This document shows, one piece after another, positions 24,130-34,535 of a stretch of DNA of 64,000 bases (position 1 is its first letter; every line of letters starts with the position of its first letter). Below the pieces are notes generated by a model. It worked only from the letters and a program-made list of their open reading frames with translations, did not search any database and had not been told where the DNA came from. The DNA comes from Cymbidium sinense (taxonomy: Eukaryota > Streptophyta > Magnoliopsida > Asparagales > Orchidaceae), in contig CM038221.1 in NCBI GenBank assembly GCA_021442155.1, forward strand, positions 25,109,906-25,173,905, in the 5' to 3' direction. The translations under genes and the position numbers were made by a program.

Positions 24130-24301
24130 CTAGAGAAGGAGGAGCGGAAGGAAAGGAGGAAACTGGTATGCTCTCGAAGCAGGAGTTGAGCTTCTCCGAT
24201 GGGCTGAGCATAGGCTCCTGCACATCCCAAAGATCCTCCACCCGAAGGCCGATCTTCGCCTCCGGGCTCGACAAGCCACGAGGCGTCCTTGGACTATCCA
24301 T
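24130..24301 (-). CDS. KING1-like SnRK1 gamma subunit, exon 1
   Basis: The minus strand from ATG at 24301 encodes 57 codons plus one nucleotide: MDSPRTPRGL, then SSPEAKIGLRVEDLWDVQEP, then LSPSEKLNSCFESIPVSSFP. It ends at a donor CTAG|GTAACT. The SPEAK-G-RVEDLWD-Q-P-LSP-EKLN-CFESIPVS-FP pattern is diagnostic of the N-terminus of the plant SnRK1 regulatory gamma subunit (KING1 in Arabidopsis, about 420 residues), a nuclear/cytosolic energy-sensing kinase subunit with CBS domains. Base composition is markedly more GC-rich than its surroundings. It joins in phase to exon 2 at 13123, 11 kb away, across an intron occupied by a retrotransposon inserted antisense to the gene. I chose ATG 24301; an upstream in-frame GTG is ignored. 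Confidence 0.92.
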
Positions 24302-24520
24302 CACCGATCACTGCTGCCGGCAACCGGAGAACTCTCTCTTCTACTCAAGATTTTCCTACTCTGGTGAGACCACTCAGTCCAGAAAGAAAACGATTGACCT
24401 GAAAAATGTTGACTAAGCAGAGTTGAAACGTGGAAAGCTTGCAAAGGAACTGCTCTTGTTGTTTTGTATTCTTTTACACATCACGGTCCATGAACTGTTC
24501 CGGATAATGTTCCCCAAAAA
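24302..24520 (-). promoter_or_regulatory. Proximal upstream / 5' UTR region of the KING1-like gene
   Basis: About 200 bp upstream of the ATG, less AT-rich than the flank, with purine-rich GAGTAGAAGAGAGAG shortly before the start and two TTGAC/GTCAA motifs further up. No clear TATA box is seen, so the transcription start is not assigned. Confidence 0.4.
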
Positions 24521-25640
24521 AAAAAATTCTCATTTTTGTTATTTATAAACATAATAATGCATAAAAAATAATTTTAATATATTAATATATCTAATACATA
24601 AAATTTTATAATTATATAAATAATATATAAATTTTAAATAGTACATTAAATAATATTATTATTTATTTTTTAAATGACATAAATTAATATATAAAAAATA
24701 TTATTTTATAAATATCAAATTTTAAAAATTACATACTATGTATATAAATTTTTCTTTTTCATTTAAAGGAATTTAAACTTTTACTCTGCAAATAAAATAT
24801 TTGATTTTTAAATTTTGAAATATTTATGAAAAGAAAAATAAATAATCTAAAATTTTAATGTGTATGAATCTCTTTAATTTATTTTAGGTGCTATTGGTCA
24901 ATTGTATTTTGTGAGTAAAATAAACTTCATGATTTTGAAATTTTTGTCTTTTATCTTATGTATTTAAAATATGTATTTTAAGAATGTTCAGAATATATTC
25001 TATAATTTAAATCTAATGTATTTAAAATTTAGGAGATAAATTCTAAATATGTGACTGTGTGTGAAGTAAAATCAACTAACTCAATCATCATTCGTCGTTG
25101 CCACCAGTCACCCTCACAGTTAGTTATTGGCTATCACCTGCAGCCTCCAGCCAACATTCTTAGCCACCAACTGCTGTTGTCTGATTTTGTAGCTTGTTTT
25201 TGTTCGGCTTGTTCAAATATTAGATGTGTTTGAATTTGGCTCATGTTCGAATGACTTGTTAAATTGTTGTTTGTGTTCAGTTAGTATCATTCGAAATGAG
25301 CTCATTTCATTTAAACTCGAATTAGCTCAAAATTTTAGAAAAAAAATATATTTTTACTCAAAAGAATGCACATAAATAACATCCTAAATTATTAAATATT
25401 ATTATTTTCAAAAAATTATAATTATAATAATAATCTCTGACTGATTATAATATAAACTACAATAATAATCAAATACATTATAGAATTATAATTTAAACTC
25501 GACAGTACAAAAAAAAAAGCAGAATATATATTTATCGATATATTGAATTCCTATCCATTTTTTGATTCTTTTCAATCTCTTATTAACACTAAATAAAAAC
25601 CACCTTGAATGGAAATACAACCAGTATATTGTAACAAGTC
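24521..25640. other. AT-rich intergenic DNA
   Basis: Very AT-rich with no recognisable gene. A short island at 25060-25260 is less AT-rich and contains a GTTCG/CGAAC and GAGCTCA-type dispersed-repeat flavour, but no element ends could be defined. Confidence 0.5.
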
Positions 25641-26230
25641 AATAAGAATCTAGTCTAATATGGTGGCATAGCTTACAATTATGTAAGAAAAAAAAAAAAG
25701 AACCAAATAGCAGCAGAACAATAACAAAGAATAATCAAATAGCAATAGAGCAACAGCAAAAGAGAACCAAATAGATCATTTGAGTATAATAAAAGCAATT
25801 AGTAAACCAAAACATAACAACAACAACAGCCAATAAGCCAATAACAAATACAAAATACTAAAGGAGAGTGAAACTATAATAAAACTACAAATACAAAATA
25901 GGAAGAAGCCCTAATAGCAATAATGGATACTCCAAATAGCAACAACCATAGCAACAATAAAAATGGATAATAAATACAAACAACAAAATAAAGCATTAGA
26001 GTAAACCAAAATCAACAAAAATATTTCATCTATATGAGAACAAAGTAACTACAAAATAGTACATACATAACAAAAAGAAGCCAAGAACAATCATAAATAA
26101 ACCAAACAATAGCGAAACACAATAATAGCAAGGGATAAAACAAACATGAGCAACAAAATAAATCATTAGAGTAAAACAAATAGTTACAACCTCATAATGA
26201 ATAATTTAAAACCCTTCACTCTTTCAATAT
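25640..26230. repeat. A-rich low-complexity tract with CAA/ATA/AGCAA motifs
   Basis: Long run of short motifs such as AATAGCAA, ACAACAAC, AGAACCAAATAG and AACAAAATAAA in irregular order. It has no coding capacity. It lies downstream of the hAT remnant in that element's orientation and may be part of it. Confidence 0.5.
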
Positions 26231-26799
26231 TGCTCATTTCAAATATGAAGGCTCAAATTTAACATTAAACATTTGATTCACTTACAATCTAAAAGGGTTG
26301 CATAATATTAGTATGTCATGCCAATTTTAGGAGTATCAGAAATACAATATGAAGGGTTGCACAATATAATCATGCCATGCTAACTTCAAATGCAATAAAA
26401 ATTTAGTTTAGAAGCAATTACAGCACACAAGACCTTCTTTTAAATCTTCACAACCTCTCTAATTAACCTTTCTAGTAATCATAGCCTCCATGAAGCATAT
26501 ATAAACCTACAATATACGAAGAGTGACCATGAAACATATAACTATATACAATTAGCTAAATCATATATGTAATACATTTTGGTGTAAAATAGTATCAAAG
26601 TAAACTGTATCAAATCTACAAGTAATATAAAATGTTCAATACAATACTTAGCCTTTCACTTTAAATTTCTAATGGTTCCACAAAATATTTCTTCTTTGAG
26701 CATGTTTTGCTGAAAAAAAAAAGTAAATGTAATAACTTTAATTACTAATTGAATAAATAAAAAATGAAAAAAAAATAGACTATAGGAAGGGATTATTAA

Positions 26800-27085
26800 A
26801 GGTGTTGTGCATTCTTTTGAGTAGATGGAATCCAATTTCTGCACAAACCAATGTATTAATAGTTTTGGCTAATAAACAACTTTATAATTATCCAAAATCA
26901 TGTCACTAGCATTAAAAGCAAATTCTGAAGCAATTCTTATTATTGGTGTAGATAAAATTTTACAAGCTATGATAGATAGATATGGATACTTAAGTGTGTT
27001 CATTTTCTACTAATTAAGCATAACAAATGGCTCATTATTGCATACAAATGATCCCTCATTAAGATACGTAAATCAAGCTTAAATG
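26800..27085 (-). pseudogene. hAT transposase C-terminal (dimerisation) remnant
   Basis: The minus strand reads YLNEG.FVCNNEPFVMLN, then KMNTLKYPYLSIIACKILST, then PIIRIASEFAFNASDMILDN, then KLLIHWFVQKLDSI. This matches the hAT C-terminal domain pattern YL.E....F..L.WWK.N...YP.LS.IA.DILSIPVSTVASES.FS..G.v.d..R..L.p....al.c...W. The WWK tryptophans have become stops and the ASESAF serine is ASEFAF. The upstream transposase, including the DDE core, is not recognisable, and terminal inverted repeats were not located. Confidence 0.8.
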
Positions 27086-27179
27086 GTTCCACAAAGCTAG
27101 ACGTCGCTACAAAATCTTTGAATCAATCAAACTATATGAAGAAACTAGCAAATCAACTATTGAGAAAGATCCCTCTTAC

Positions 27180-27815
27180 AAAACAATAGCTATTGTATAC
27201 TCTAATATGCAATGGAAGGGTGAGCACTCACTACGAACAACCATCATAATTAGTATGAATGTGTTTCTCTTTAAACACAGACTCACCCCGCTTGTGTTGA
27301 ACCAAGAAGAGTTCAATGGATAAAAGGTATGGAAGCTGACCACATAAATGATGAGTCATCCTTGAAGATGAAGGATCCAAAGTCATCAACCAAGCTGTGT
27401 GATTAAGATCAAGTAACTCACCCGCATACCAAATTGTCACCCAGAATGTACATTAGATGGCTCAAACATAATGACTCAAAGGACCCTTACTTGAGAACTA
27501 GCCACTCACCAATGAATATTCTTCCCACATTGGAGTATCTTTTATGCTTAATTTGCCTTATGTGTACTTATTATATGTAATGATCTCTCCATTAATCTTA
27601 TAAATAGAAGGGTCTTCTTAGGGGAGGGGGATTCTTTTGAAAGAACTTTGACTATTTTTATTTCTTCCAGAATAAATGTCATTGTATTAAGATCTTGGTT
27701 GAATAATAAAATTAGCAACATCTTTTATACTTCTTTTATTTCATACAGCTCTACTTTTCATAAACATATTTCCTAGGTACCTAAGAAGGTTCTGCTTCAC
27801 TCCACAAACAGAATT
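27180..27815 (+). mobile_element. Candidate 5' LTR of plus-strand Tat element
   Basis: It precedes gag of the element and has a canonical TATAAATA at 27599-27606, about 60 bp further a CT/GT-rich stretch, then AATAAATGTC and AATAATAAAAT near 27670-27710 that could serve as polyadenylation signals. The boundaries are not proven, because the 3' LTR lies beyond the Ogre-like insertion and outside the window. Confidence 0.45.
27599..27606 (+). promoter_or_regulatory. TATA box of Tat element LTR promoter
   Basis: TATAAATA followed by GAAGGGTCTTCTTAGGGG, typical of plant LTR promoters and positioned upstream of gag. Confidence 0.5.
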
Positions 27816-28169
27816 AGGTTCAACATCCTTTTATGTGCGGTGAGTGAGGAATGAGGCTGAGAACTAGAAGTTAGGTACAAAGCGAGATGGGTCAATCATC
27901 ATGAAATCACCTTGTAGGCATGGACCCAAACACCCAATAGTTCGCCACACAATAAGACTTAAAAGACAAAGAAGAATAGAATAACCCATTCAGTATGAGC
28001 GGCCATGGATAAAACTCATAACCAAGAACCAAAGGATGGAGAAAATTAAGGTTCCACAAGTTTGGTAACTGTTGAGCTTGGTGATGGAGGCAAGAAATGT
28101 CCAAGACCCTCAACATGGATGATCCATATTATGTGCATGAAGAAGAGGACATGCAAAAAAATAAGCAAA

Positions 28170-28790
28170 TATAACCAATGCTTTCTCCATAAAGATCATG
28201 GACGCTCACCCCCCACATAAATTCAAAACCTGCACTTAGAGTCATACAAGGGCCACACAAATCCTATTGATCACGTAGCATACTTTGAATCAACAATATC
28301 ACTACTAAACCTTGATGATGTGATGAAGTGTCTCCTTTTTTTACTACTTTCAAATAATCAATCCTTAGTGATTCTTGTGCCTACTAATAGAGGTTATAAC
28401 CTCCTTCATTGAGTTCAAAAGAATGTTCGTGATACAATCTGCTAGCCCATAAAAGCCATTAAAGAGTTCCCAAGTGATTCTACAAATGAGGTAGGAACAT
28501 GGCAAATCCTTGATAAAGTTCATCACTCGCTTCCAAAGGGAAATATTGAAAGTCAAAGATTTGGAGCCCATGATGGCGCAAACCGCACTCACTTAAGGTT
28601 TATAGGAAGGTCAGTTCAAATATTATGCTTACCATCATGACCACATGGATGACACTGGGGAATGCCGCCATCTAAAGAGCCTAGTTGACGAGATAATTAA
28701 GGCTAGGAAGATCAAGGAGTTTACCAAGCGAAAGAACAAAGAAGAAGTCAACATGAGTAATGAACTTGCTTAACACACACAATCTATATC
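28170..28790 (+). pseudogene. Gag remnant, Tat-lineage Ty3/gypsy
   Basis: Reads FSIKIMDAHPPHKFKTCTL, then ESYKGHTNPIDHVAYFESTI, then SFIEFKRMFVIQSASP, SLIKFITRFQREILKVKDLE, and finally YYAYHHDHMDDTGECRHLKS-LVDEIIKARKIKEF. This matches Tat gag: P..FK.P.L..Y.G.TDP.DH...F, F...F...R..K....L..F..RF..E...V.D, and FH...GH.T..C..LK..IE..I..G.L..F. A few stops and shifts interrupt it. Protease and RT follow in the same direction. Confidence 0.8.
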
Positions 28791-28989
28791 ACAAGAGTCA
28801 TACCCATTATCTTCGGAGGAGAAAGAGAATCCACAAGGAGAGTGAGCATCAAACAACTATGATCTAGGGATGTTAACTCAACAACACGCAGCCACACACC
28901 GCCATAGTTATTCTATGTTTTTCAAAAAGCGATCAACCCACCATCGACAATTCATATAATGATGCAATTATCGCCACAACATTAATCGC

Positions 28990-29425
28990 CAATTATCAAA
29001 GTATGAATTTATCAATCGATATTGGAGTTTAGTCAACATTATTTTTAAATCTACTAGTGATAAATTAGGTTTGGCGAGTTCTAAACTCACCCTTACTGGA
29101 GGGCCACTATACATTTTTTTCAAGAAAACAAAGAAAAATTGAAGGGATGATCACTCTTCCCATAACTTGGGGAGAAGAAGTGAAGTGATTCATGCAAATA
29201 GCGATTTTGTTATAATTGAAGCACTTGCAACTTACAATGACATCTTCAGTCGATCACTACTCAATACATTTAGAGCAATAATTTTAACATACCATGTTGT
29301 AGTAAAATTCTCCAAAGGAGAAGAAGAGATTGTATCTAGAGGAAATTTAAATCAATCTAGGACATACTATCTAAGAGTGATAAATGGTTCCAATGAAGAA
29401 GTGAAATTTTACAATTAGACGTGCA
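28990..29425 (+). pseudogene. Protease remnant, Tat-lineage Ty3/gypsy
   Basis: The clearest part is 29167-29418, with NSDFVIIEALATYNDIFSRS, LLNTFRAIILTYHVVVKFSK and SRTYYLRVI. These parallel the Tat pattern FxVVDxPSxYNxILGRPxLNxxxAxxSTYHLxxKFPT...RExY. The catalytic D(S/T)G upstream reads as a decayed SIDIGV near 29010-29030. GMITLPITWGE at about 29145 corresponds to the flap-side GxxxLPVTxGx block. Confidence 0.7.
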
Positions 29426-29539
29426 TATGCCGGGATAGAAGTCTTTGAAGAAATTAAAGAGATACAACTACACAAAATAATGACCAAATCCTTAGAATTA
29501 GCTTGATTTTCTTACATTGAGAACAAGGAAGCCCTAATC

Positions 29540-30375
29540 TAGACTCTCTAGAAAGATATTAATGTGTTCGCTTGGACCTAGGTTGAGATGCTGGGTGTCA
29601 ATATCAATCGCTTGTCATCATCTCAATGTCCATAAAGATTCTTAACCCATAAAGCAAAAAAATTAAGAAAAAGTGATGCACTACTCACCAAACCAACAAA
29701 AGAGGAAGTCGTCAAACTACTCACATCCAGCTTTATTAGAGAAGTCTAGTACCCAAAATGGGTGTTATGCGTAATAATGGTGCAAAAGTTGAGTGGGAAT
29801 TGGAGAATATGCCTTGACTTCATAAATTTGAACATGACATGCCTGAAGGATAGATATCCACTCCCTAGAATAGATGCATTGGTCGACTCAGCAATGGACT
29901 ACTCCGTGATAAGTTTTTTATATGCATTCTTAAAATATCATCAAATACAAATGCATCTTCTTTGACTCGAAGAAAACAAATTTTATCATTAGGAAAAGAC
30001 ACTAATGCTATTGGGTAATGTCTTTTGGGCTAAAAAATATGGGTCCACCTAACAGAGGATGATAGATCGAGTGTTCAAAGATCAAAATGAAATAAATGTG
30101 TAGGTTTATATCGATTACTTGATGATCAAGAGAAAGACACCCAAGCAATGCATTCAACATCTTTAGGATACATTTGCCACATTAAAGAAACATAATATGC
30201 ACCTCAACCCTTTGAAATACATCGTTGACGTCAATTTAGAAAAGTTCTTATGATTCTTAATTACTCGAGAAGATATAAAAATTAGTTCAGACAAAGTGAA
30301 ATTCATTATCGATATGCCTTCATTGAGAATGGCAATGGAAATTTAGCGACTCATGGGGAGGATTGTTGGATTAAA
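29540..30375 (+). pseudogene. Reverse transcriptase remnant, Tat-lineage Ty3/gypsy
   Basis: Landmarks in order: DINVFAWT; EEVVKLLTSSFIREV-YPKWV; MVQKLSGNWRICLDFINLNM; DRYPLPRIDALVD; MSFGLKN; VYIDYLMIKRKTPKQCIQHL; LKKHNMHLNPLKYIVDV; FLITREDIK; MGRIVGLNQFISNAGEY. These follow Tat RT motif for motif (FIREVxYPxWLxNVVxVxKxxGKWRMCVDFxDLNxACPKDxxPLPxID). The catalytic YVDD reads YIDY, and several stops are present, so the enzyme is dead. Confidence 0.85.
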
Positions 30376-30429
30376 TCAGTTCATCTCAAATGCGGGAGAA
30401 TACTGCTTACTATTCTTTATACTACTTTG

Positions 30430-30890
30430 AGGGGAAAATGACTTGTGTGGACTCAGAATGCGAGAAGGCTTTTTGCATCTTAAAAAATCTTCGCATCACC
30501 TCCTATGCACAAAGTCCAAAAGAAGGTGAAGCCTTGCTACTATACTTATGGGTTAAGGAAGACTCGATCAGCTCTGCCATTATTAAAGAAGAAAGTGGGA
30601 AGTAGTGGCCCATCTATCATGTTAGAAAGTCTCTACAAGGTGCCAAGCATTATTCCATCATGAAAAAACTCGCACTCATGCTTGTTATTTTAGCACAAAG
30701 ACTCCATCCATATTTTTAATTGCACTTGATCCAAATAATTATAGATAGACACTTAGATCCATACTTGCCAAGCTAGACCATTCAGGAAAATTGTTAAAGT
30801 GGTTAGTAAAATTAAGCAAGTTTGATATATCATATTCTCTTTGAACAATGATTAATGCCCAAGACATCACTGAGTTCCTTATTTACTTCT
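30430..30890 (+). pseudogene. RNase H (first) remnant, Tat element
   Basis: Reads CEKAFCILKNLRITSYAQSP, then GEALLLYLWVKEDSISSAII, then IYHVRKSLQGAKHYSIMKKL, ALMLVILAQRLHPYF and IIDRHLDPYL. This corresponds to Tat polymerase-linked RNase H: CxxAFxxLKxYLxxPPxLxxPxxGExLxLYLxVSxxAVSxVLxxE, PVYYVSxxLxGAExRYxxxEKLAxALVxxxRxLRxYF. Confidence 0.8.
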
Positions 30891-30919
30891 ATAGTTTGCA
30901 TGATGTCTCAATTAACCCA

Positions 30920-31310
30920 AAGTTGTTGTAATAGCTACACATTGATGGTTCATCAAGAAAACAAGGTATGGGTGCTGGAATTTTGTTGGAAATCCCAATA
31001 GAGATTACTATAACATAGTCAAGTTTGGCTTCAAACTAAAAAAAATAATCAATTATAATATAAAGCTATACTCACTAGACTGAGATTAATCTGAGAGCTT
31101 GGAGCTTCACATATTGTAGCCTACATGAACTCGCAACCATAGTAAGGTAAGTCAACGATGATTATGAGGATAGAGATGAGTCGCTGCAAAGGTATTTACT
31201 TAAAATAAAAATCGAGATTAGGAGATTAAGGTACTTCAAAATTAAGCAAATACCTAAGGAGTAAAACCAACTCACTGATCTACTATCCAGAACAAGCAAA
31301 CTTGGGGGGT
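30920..31310 (+). pseudogene. Second (archaeal-type) RNase H remnant, Tat hallmark
   Basis: Reads LHIDGSSRKQGMGAGILLEI, a decayed FKLKK..NYN block, LGASHIVAYMNSQ, then YLLKIKIEIRRLRYFKIKQI and LTDLLSRTSKLG. This matches the additional RNase H that follows RT-RH in Tat elements: (Y/F)xDGSSxxxGxGAGxxLxSP, FxATNNxAEYEAL, YLxxxxxLxxxFxxxxIxxIPRxxNxxADxLSxLAS. Its presence places the element in the Tat clade. Confidence 0.75.
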
Positions 31311-31922
31311 GTCATATTATTCAACTAACCAAATTGAGCATAAAAGATGAAGAAGAACCCTTGTAAATAGAGTATGAAAGCTCACTAGGATAAATTGATC
31401 CTATAAAAAAGTACTTGTAGATTAGGGAGATTGAAGGAACTATCAAGAACCCAAGAAGATTTAAGATCAAAGTCACCCAATATTTACTAATCACTAGTGA
31501 GCTATTTTGAATATTAGCAACTTCCCTTAACATGAGATGTGTATGAGAGAGAGAGAGTATAGAAATGTGCTCTAAGAAATACACTCGAGTGAGTGTGGTA
31601 GTCATTCCGGGTAAAAGACACTTGCTTATAGGGTTTTGAGAAAAGGTTACTTGTAGCCCATGTTAAAGAAGGATACAAAAGAATTCACAAAAAGGTACAA
31701 ATAATGTCAAAAATTTACCCCTATGCAACAACAATCACCATAACCTATATAAACTATTTTGAGGCCTTAGCTTTTTGCCATTTAGGGAATGGATTTGATT
31801 TCCCCCTGCTAATAAAGAGGGCACAAACAAAGTTTATTCCCATCATGATCGATTATTTTAACAAATGGATTGAAGTTAAATCACATGCCAAGATAACTAC
31901 CTAGGTTGTTAGAATTCTTATT
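31310..31922 (+). pseudogene. Integrase remnant part 1, Tat element (before MULE insertion)
   Basis: From 31704 the frame reads KIYPYATTITITYINYFEAL, then FPLLIKRAQTKFIPIMIDYF, NKWIEVKSHAKITT and VVRILI. This is the central integrase region (zinc-region end, WxxDFxGPxPxxxxQxKFIxVxxDYFxKWxEAxPxAxIT). The frame runs directly into the 9-bp target site of the MULE and continues in frame after it at 34702 (WINIICRYEL). Confidence 0.8.
31914..31922. repeat. 9-bp target-site duplication, left (ATTCTTATT)
   Basis: Identical to 34693-34701; together they flank the MULE. Confidence 0.9.
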
Positions 31923-32079
31923 GGCTAAATTTTTAAATTAATCATGTTTTAATCTGTAATTAGCAAAATGGGTATTTAAACTAGGCAAGTCGCCATTTAA
32001 TAGCGATCGCCACGTATTTGCAAATACCCTCGTTAAATGGGCACCTCAAAATAATTTTTTAAAAAAAAATAAGTACCGT

Positions 32080-33255
32080 ATTTTGGCCTTATCGAAGTCA
32101 TTCGTTGTTGAAATTGAGTGCGCTTACTATCGTTGGAATTGACACAAAATTCCTCACGACTTTATGTTGAGTAAAAATGGTGGTTGTGGCCCCTTGCATA
32201 GCAGTTTTTGCCAAAGCGCAAAAAATCCGGTGCGCCATTTTGAAAAGTGCGATCAGCTGCGGTATTTTAGCCATATTGGAGTCGTTCGTTGTTAGATATG
32301 AGCGAAGTTAGTATCGTTAGAATCAGCACAAAATTTTCCACGACTTGACTAAAAATGGCAATTATGGCCCATTGCATAATAGTTTTTCCAATGCGCGAAA
32401 AATTTGCGGGGCAGTTTTGAAAAGTGCGACCACCGCAATATTTTCGATCGAGTCGTCGCCATTCGAATTGAGCGAGCTTAGTATTGTTGGAATCGAAGAA
32501 AATTTTCACGACTTTATGTTGACCAAAAAAGGCGACAGTGACTTGCATAGCTTTTGCCGCGTTGAAAAATCGGCAACGCAGTTTTGAAAAGCGCGACGCA
32601 GATTTTGGTATAGGAGTCGTCCGTTGTCAGAATTGAGTGAGCTTATTATCGTTTGAATCGGAACAAAATTCTCCATGACTTTCATGTTGATAAAAAGGTG
32701 ATTGTGGCCTCTTGCATAGCAATTTTTGCCAATGCACAAAAAATCTGCGCTTTAAAAGTGCGACCACCAGCGATATTTTGGTCAGATCGAGTTGTCCATC
32801 GAATTGGCGAACTTGATATCGTTAGAATTGACATGAAATTATCCATGACTTTCAAGTTGACCAAAAGGCAATTGTGGCCCCTTGTGTAGCAGTTTTTGCC
32901 AATGCGAGGAAAATCTACGGCGCAGTTTTGAAAAGTGCGACCAGCCGTAGTATTTTGGCCGCATCGGAGGTCCGTTGTTAGAATTAGCAAGCTTGGTATC
33001 GTTGGAATCGATACAAAATTTTTCATGACTTTCATGTTGACCAAAAAGGAGATTGTGGCCTGCATAGCAATCGCGAAAAATCACGGTTATTTTGAATAGC
33101 GACCACACCGGTATTTTGGCCGTATCGGAGTTGTCAGGTGTCGGAATTGAGCAAATTGGCACGAAATTCCCCACGACTTTTATGTTGACTCAAAATATGA
33201 TTGTGGTCCATTGCGCAGTAGTTTTTGTGGATATGGGTGGATTCAAAATAGCAAT
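32080..33255. repeat. Tandem array inside MULE, about 172-bp unit, roughly 6.5 copies
   Basis: The landmark ATTTTGGCC(G/A)TATCGG-like recurs at 32080, 32264, 32440, 32602, 32775, 32952 and 33113 (spacings 184, 176, 162, 173, 177, 161). Each unit also carries GTTG..GAATTGA, TATCGTTGGAATCG, GACTTTATGTTGACCAAAAA, TTGTGGCCCCTTGCATAGCA, TTTTTGCCAA and AGTTTTGAAAAGTGCGACC. Units have diverged by substitutions and small indels. CG content is clearly higher than in surrounding DNA. Confidence 0.9.
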
Positions 33256-33627
33256 AGTGGATGAATTCACTTAGCCTGACAAATATGACAGTTGAAGACA
33301 TTAATAAAAAACAATACATGTCTATAGAGGCATACAATAGAAAAAAAAAATAGACTACTAACAATGTATAGCTACGCCAACAACATAAAGAAAATACATA
33401 AGTAAACTGTGACAAGAACAATATATTATAAACCAAGGAAAACACTTTACACTAGCAACAATATAGAGAAAAATACATCACATATGTTCATAATAGCATC
33501 AACAAAAAACATACATGACTAACAACAATTCTAAAAAATTACATTGCATACATACACAATAACAAGAACAAAAATCTTCTAGCAACAGCACTAAGACAAA
33601 ATAATTTAGTAGTTCACCGCAACCACA

Positions 33628-33766
33628 CTAAGTCCTATGTAAACGATTTTGTGGACAAGTGACTCTGTTGTGCCCAACATTTTCGCACAGTCCACATATT
33701 CTATTACTTCGCTGCACATTCTCATCCATTGTGTTAGTATATCTCCGTGTATTGGAGACAGGAAAG
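33628..33766 (-). pseudogene. CCHC zinc-knuckle terminal exon of a Mutator-type transposase
   Basis: After an acceptor-like CTATTCAG on the minus strand, the frame reads SFPVSNTRRYTNTMDE, then NRICGLCENVGHNRVTCPQN, RLHRT and a stop at 33628-33630. C-x2-C-x4-H-x4-C with the GHNR.TC core is the C-terminal zinc knuckle found in Mutator-like and FAR1-type transposases. It sits inside an element independently identified as a MULE by its ends. The rest of the transposase is missing or unrecognisable; the preceding 600 bp in that direction are AT-rich. Confidence 0.65.
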
Positions 33767-34384
33767 CTGAATAGCACACTTGTTTAAATCAATCAGATTC
33801 ATAAGAATTGTATGGATCACACTGCGTAGATGTATATTACCACCTAACTTTGACAAAATGACTCAAATTATCTAAAAAAATTAACCATAATTCGATGAAT
33901 AAAAAATTACAATATTGGGATCAATTTCTGTTAAAGTAAAGACAACCAAAATAAATACCACTTATAATTTCAAACCCCAAATCTTATTTTCTATTTTGGA
34001 CATCTAATATATTTATTCACAACAGTCATTTTGCCAGTAAGTAATTGTAAGATCTGAGATAACTACTAATTTCTCAATCATCCATAAGCACAAAACAACA
34101 AACGACAAATAAACATACTCAAAATTAACATTTCTTTGCAAAATTAATATTTCCCCTAAAATATCACATGTACATTTCAAAATCTTAAAACGTGTTCCTC
34201 ATTTATTTGCAAAATTTATATTTTTCCTAAAATATCAAATCTAACAACAAATGCCTAAACTCTAAAACTAACTAATCACATGATAAACTAAGTAATCACA
34301 TGTTAAAACACACAAAATCAACATTTTAATACTTTTCACTTAAAAAAAGAGTTCCAAAACAATACCTACAAATTGCCTTTGAAA

Positions 34385-34535
34385 AAACTAAAATCCACTC
34401 CAAGCTTTGACGTTAGTGTCCGCCGGCCGGAATGGGTAGTCGATTTCGCCAGAGGGCGGGCGCAGCCGGCGTATGGGACTCCACGGGGGTGGGTGGGCCA
34501 ACCGAGGGCACATGGAAAAATGAGATCGAGACTCT
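34385..34535. other. GC-rich block inside the MULE
   Basis: Abruptly GC-rich (CGCCGGCCGGAATGGG, GGGCGGGCGCAGCCGGCG, CACGGGGGTGGGTGGGCC) against an AT-rich background, next to the right TIR. MULEs can capture host gene pieces, and this composition would suit that, but I recognise no protein in either strand. Confidence 0.4.
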
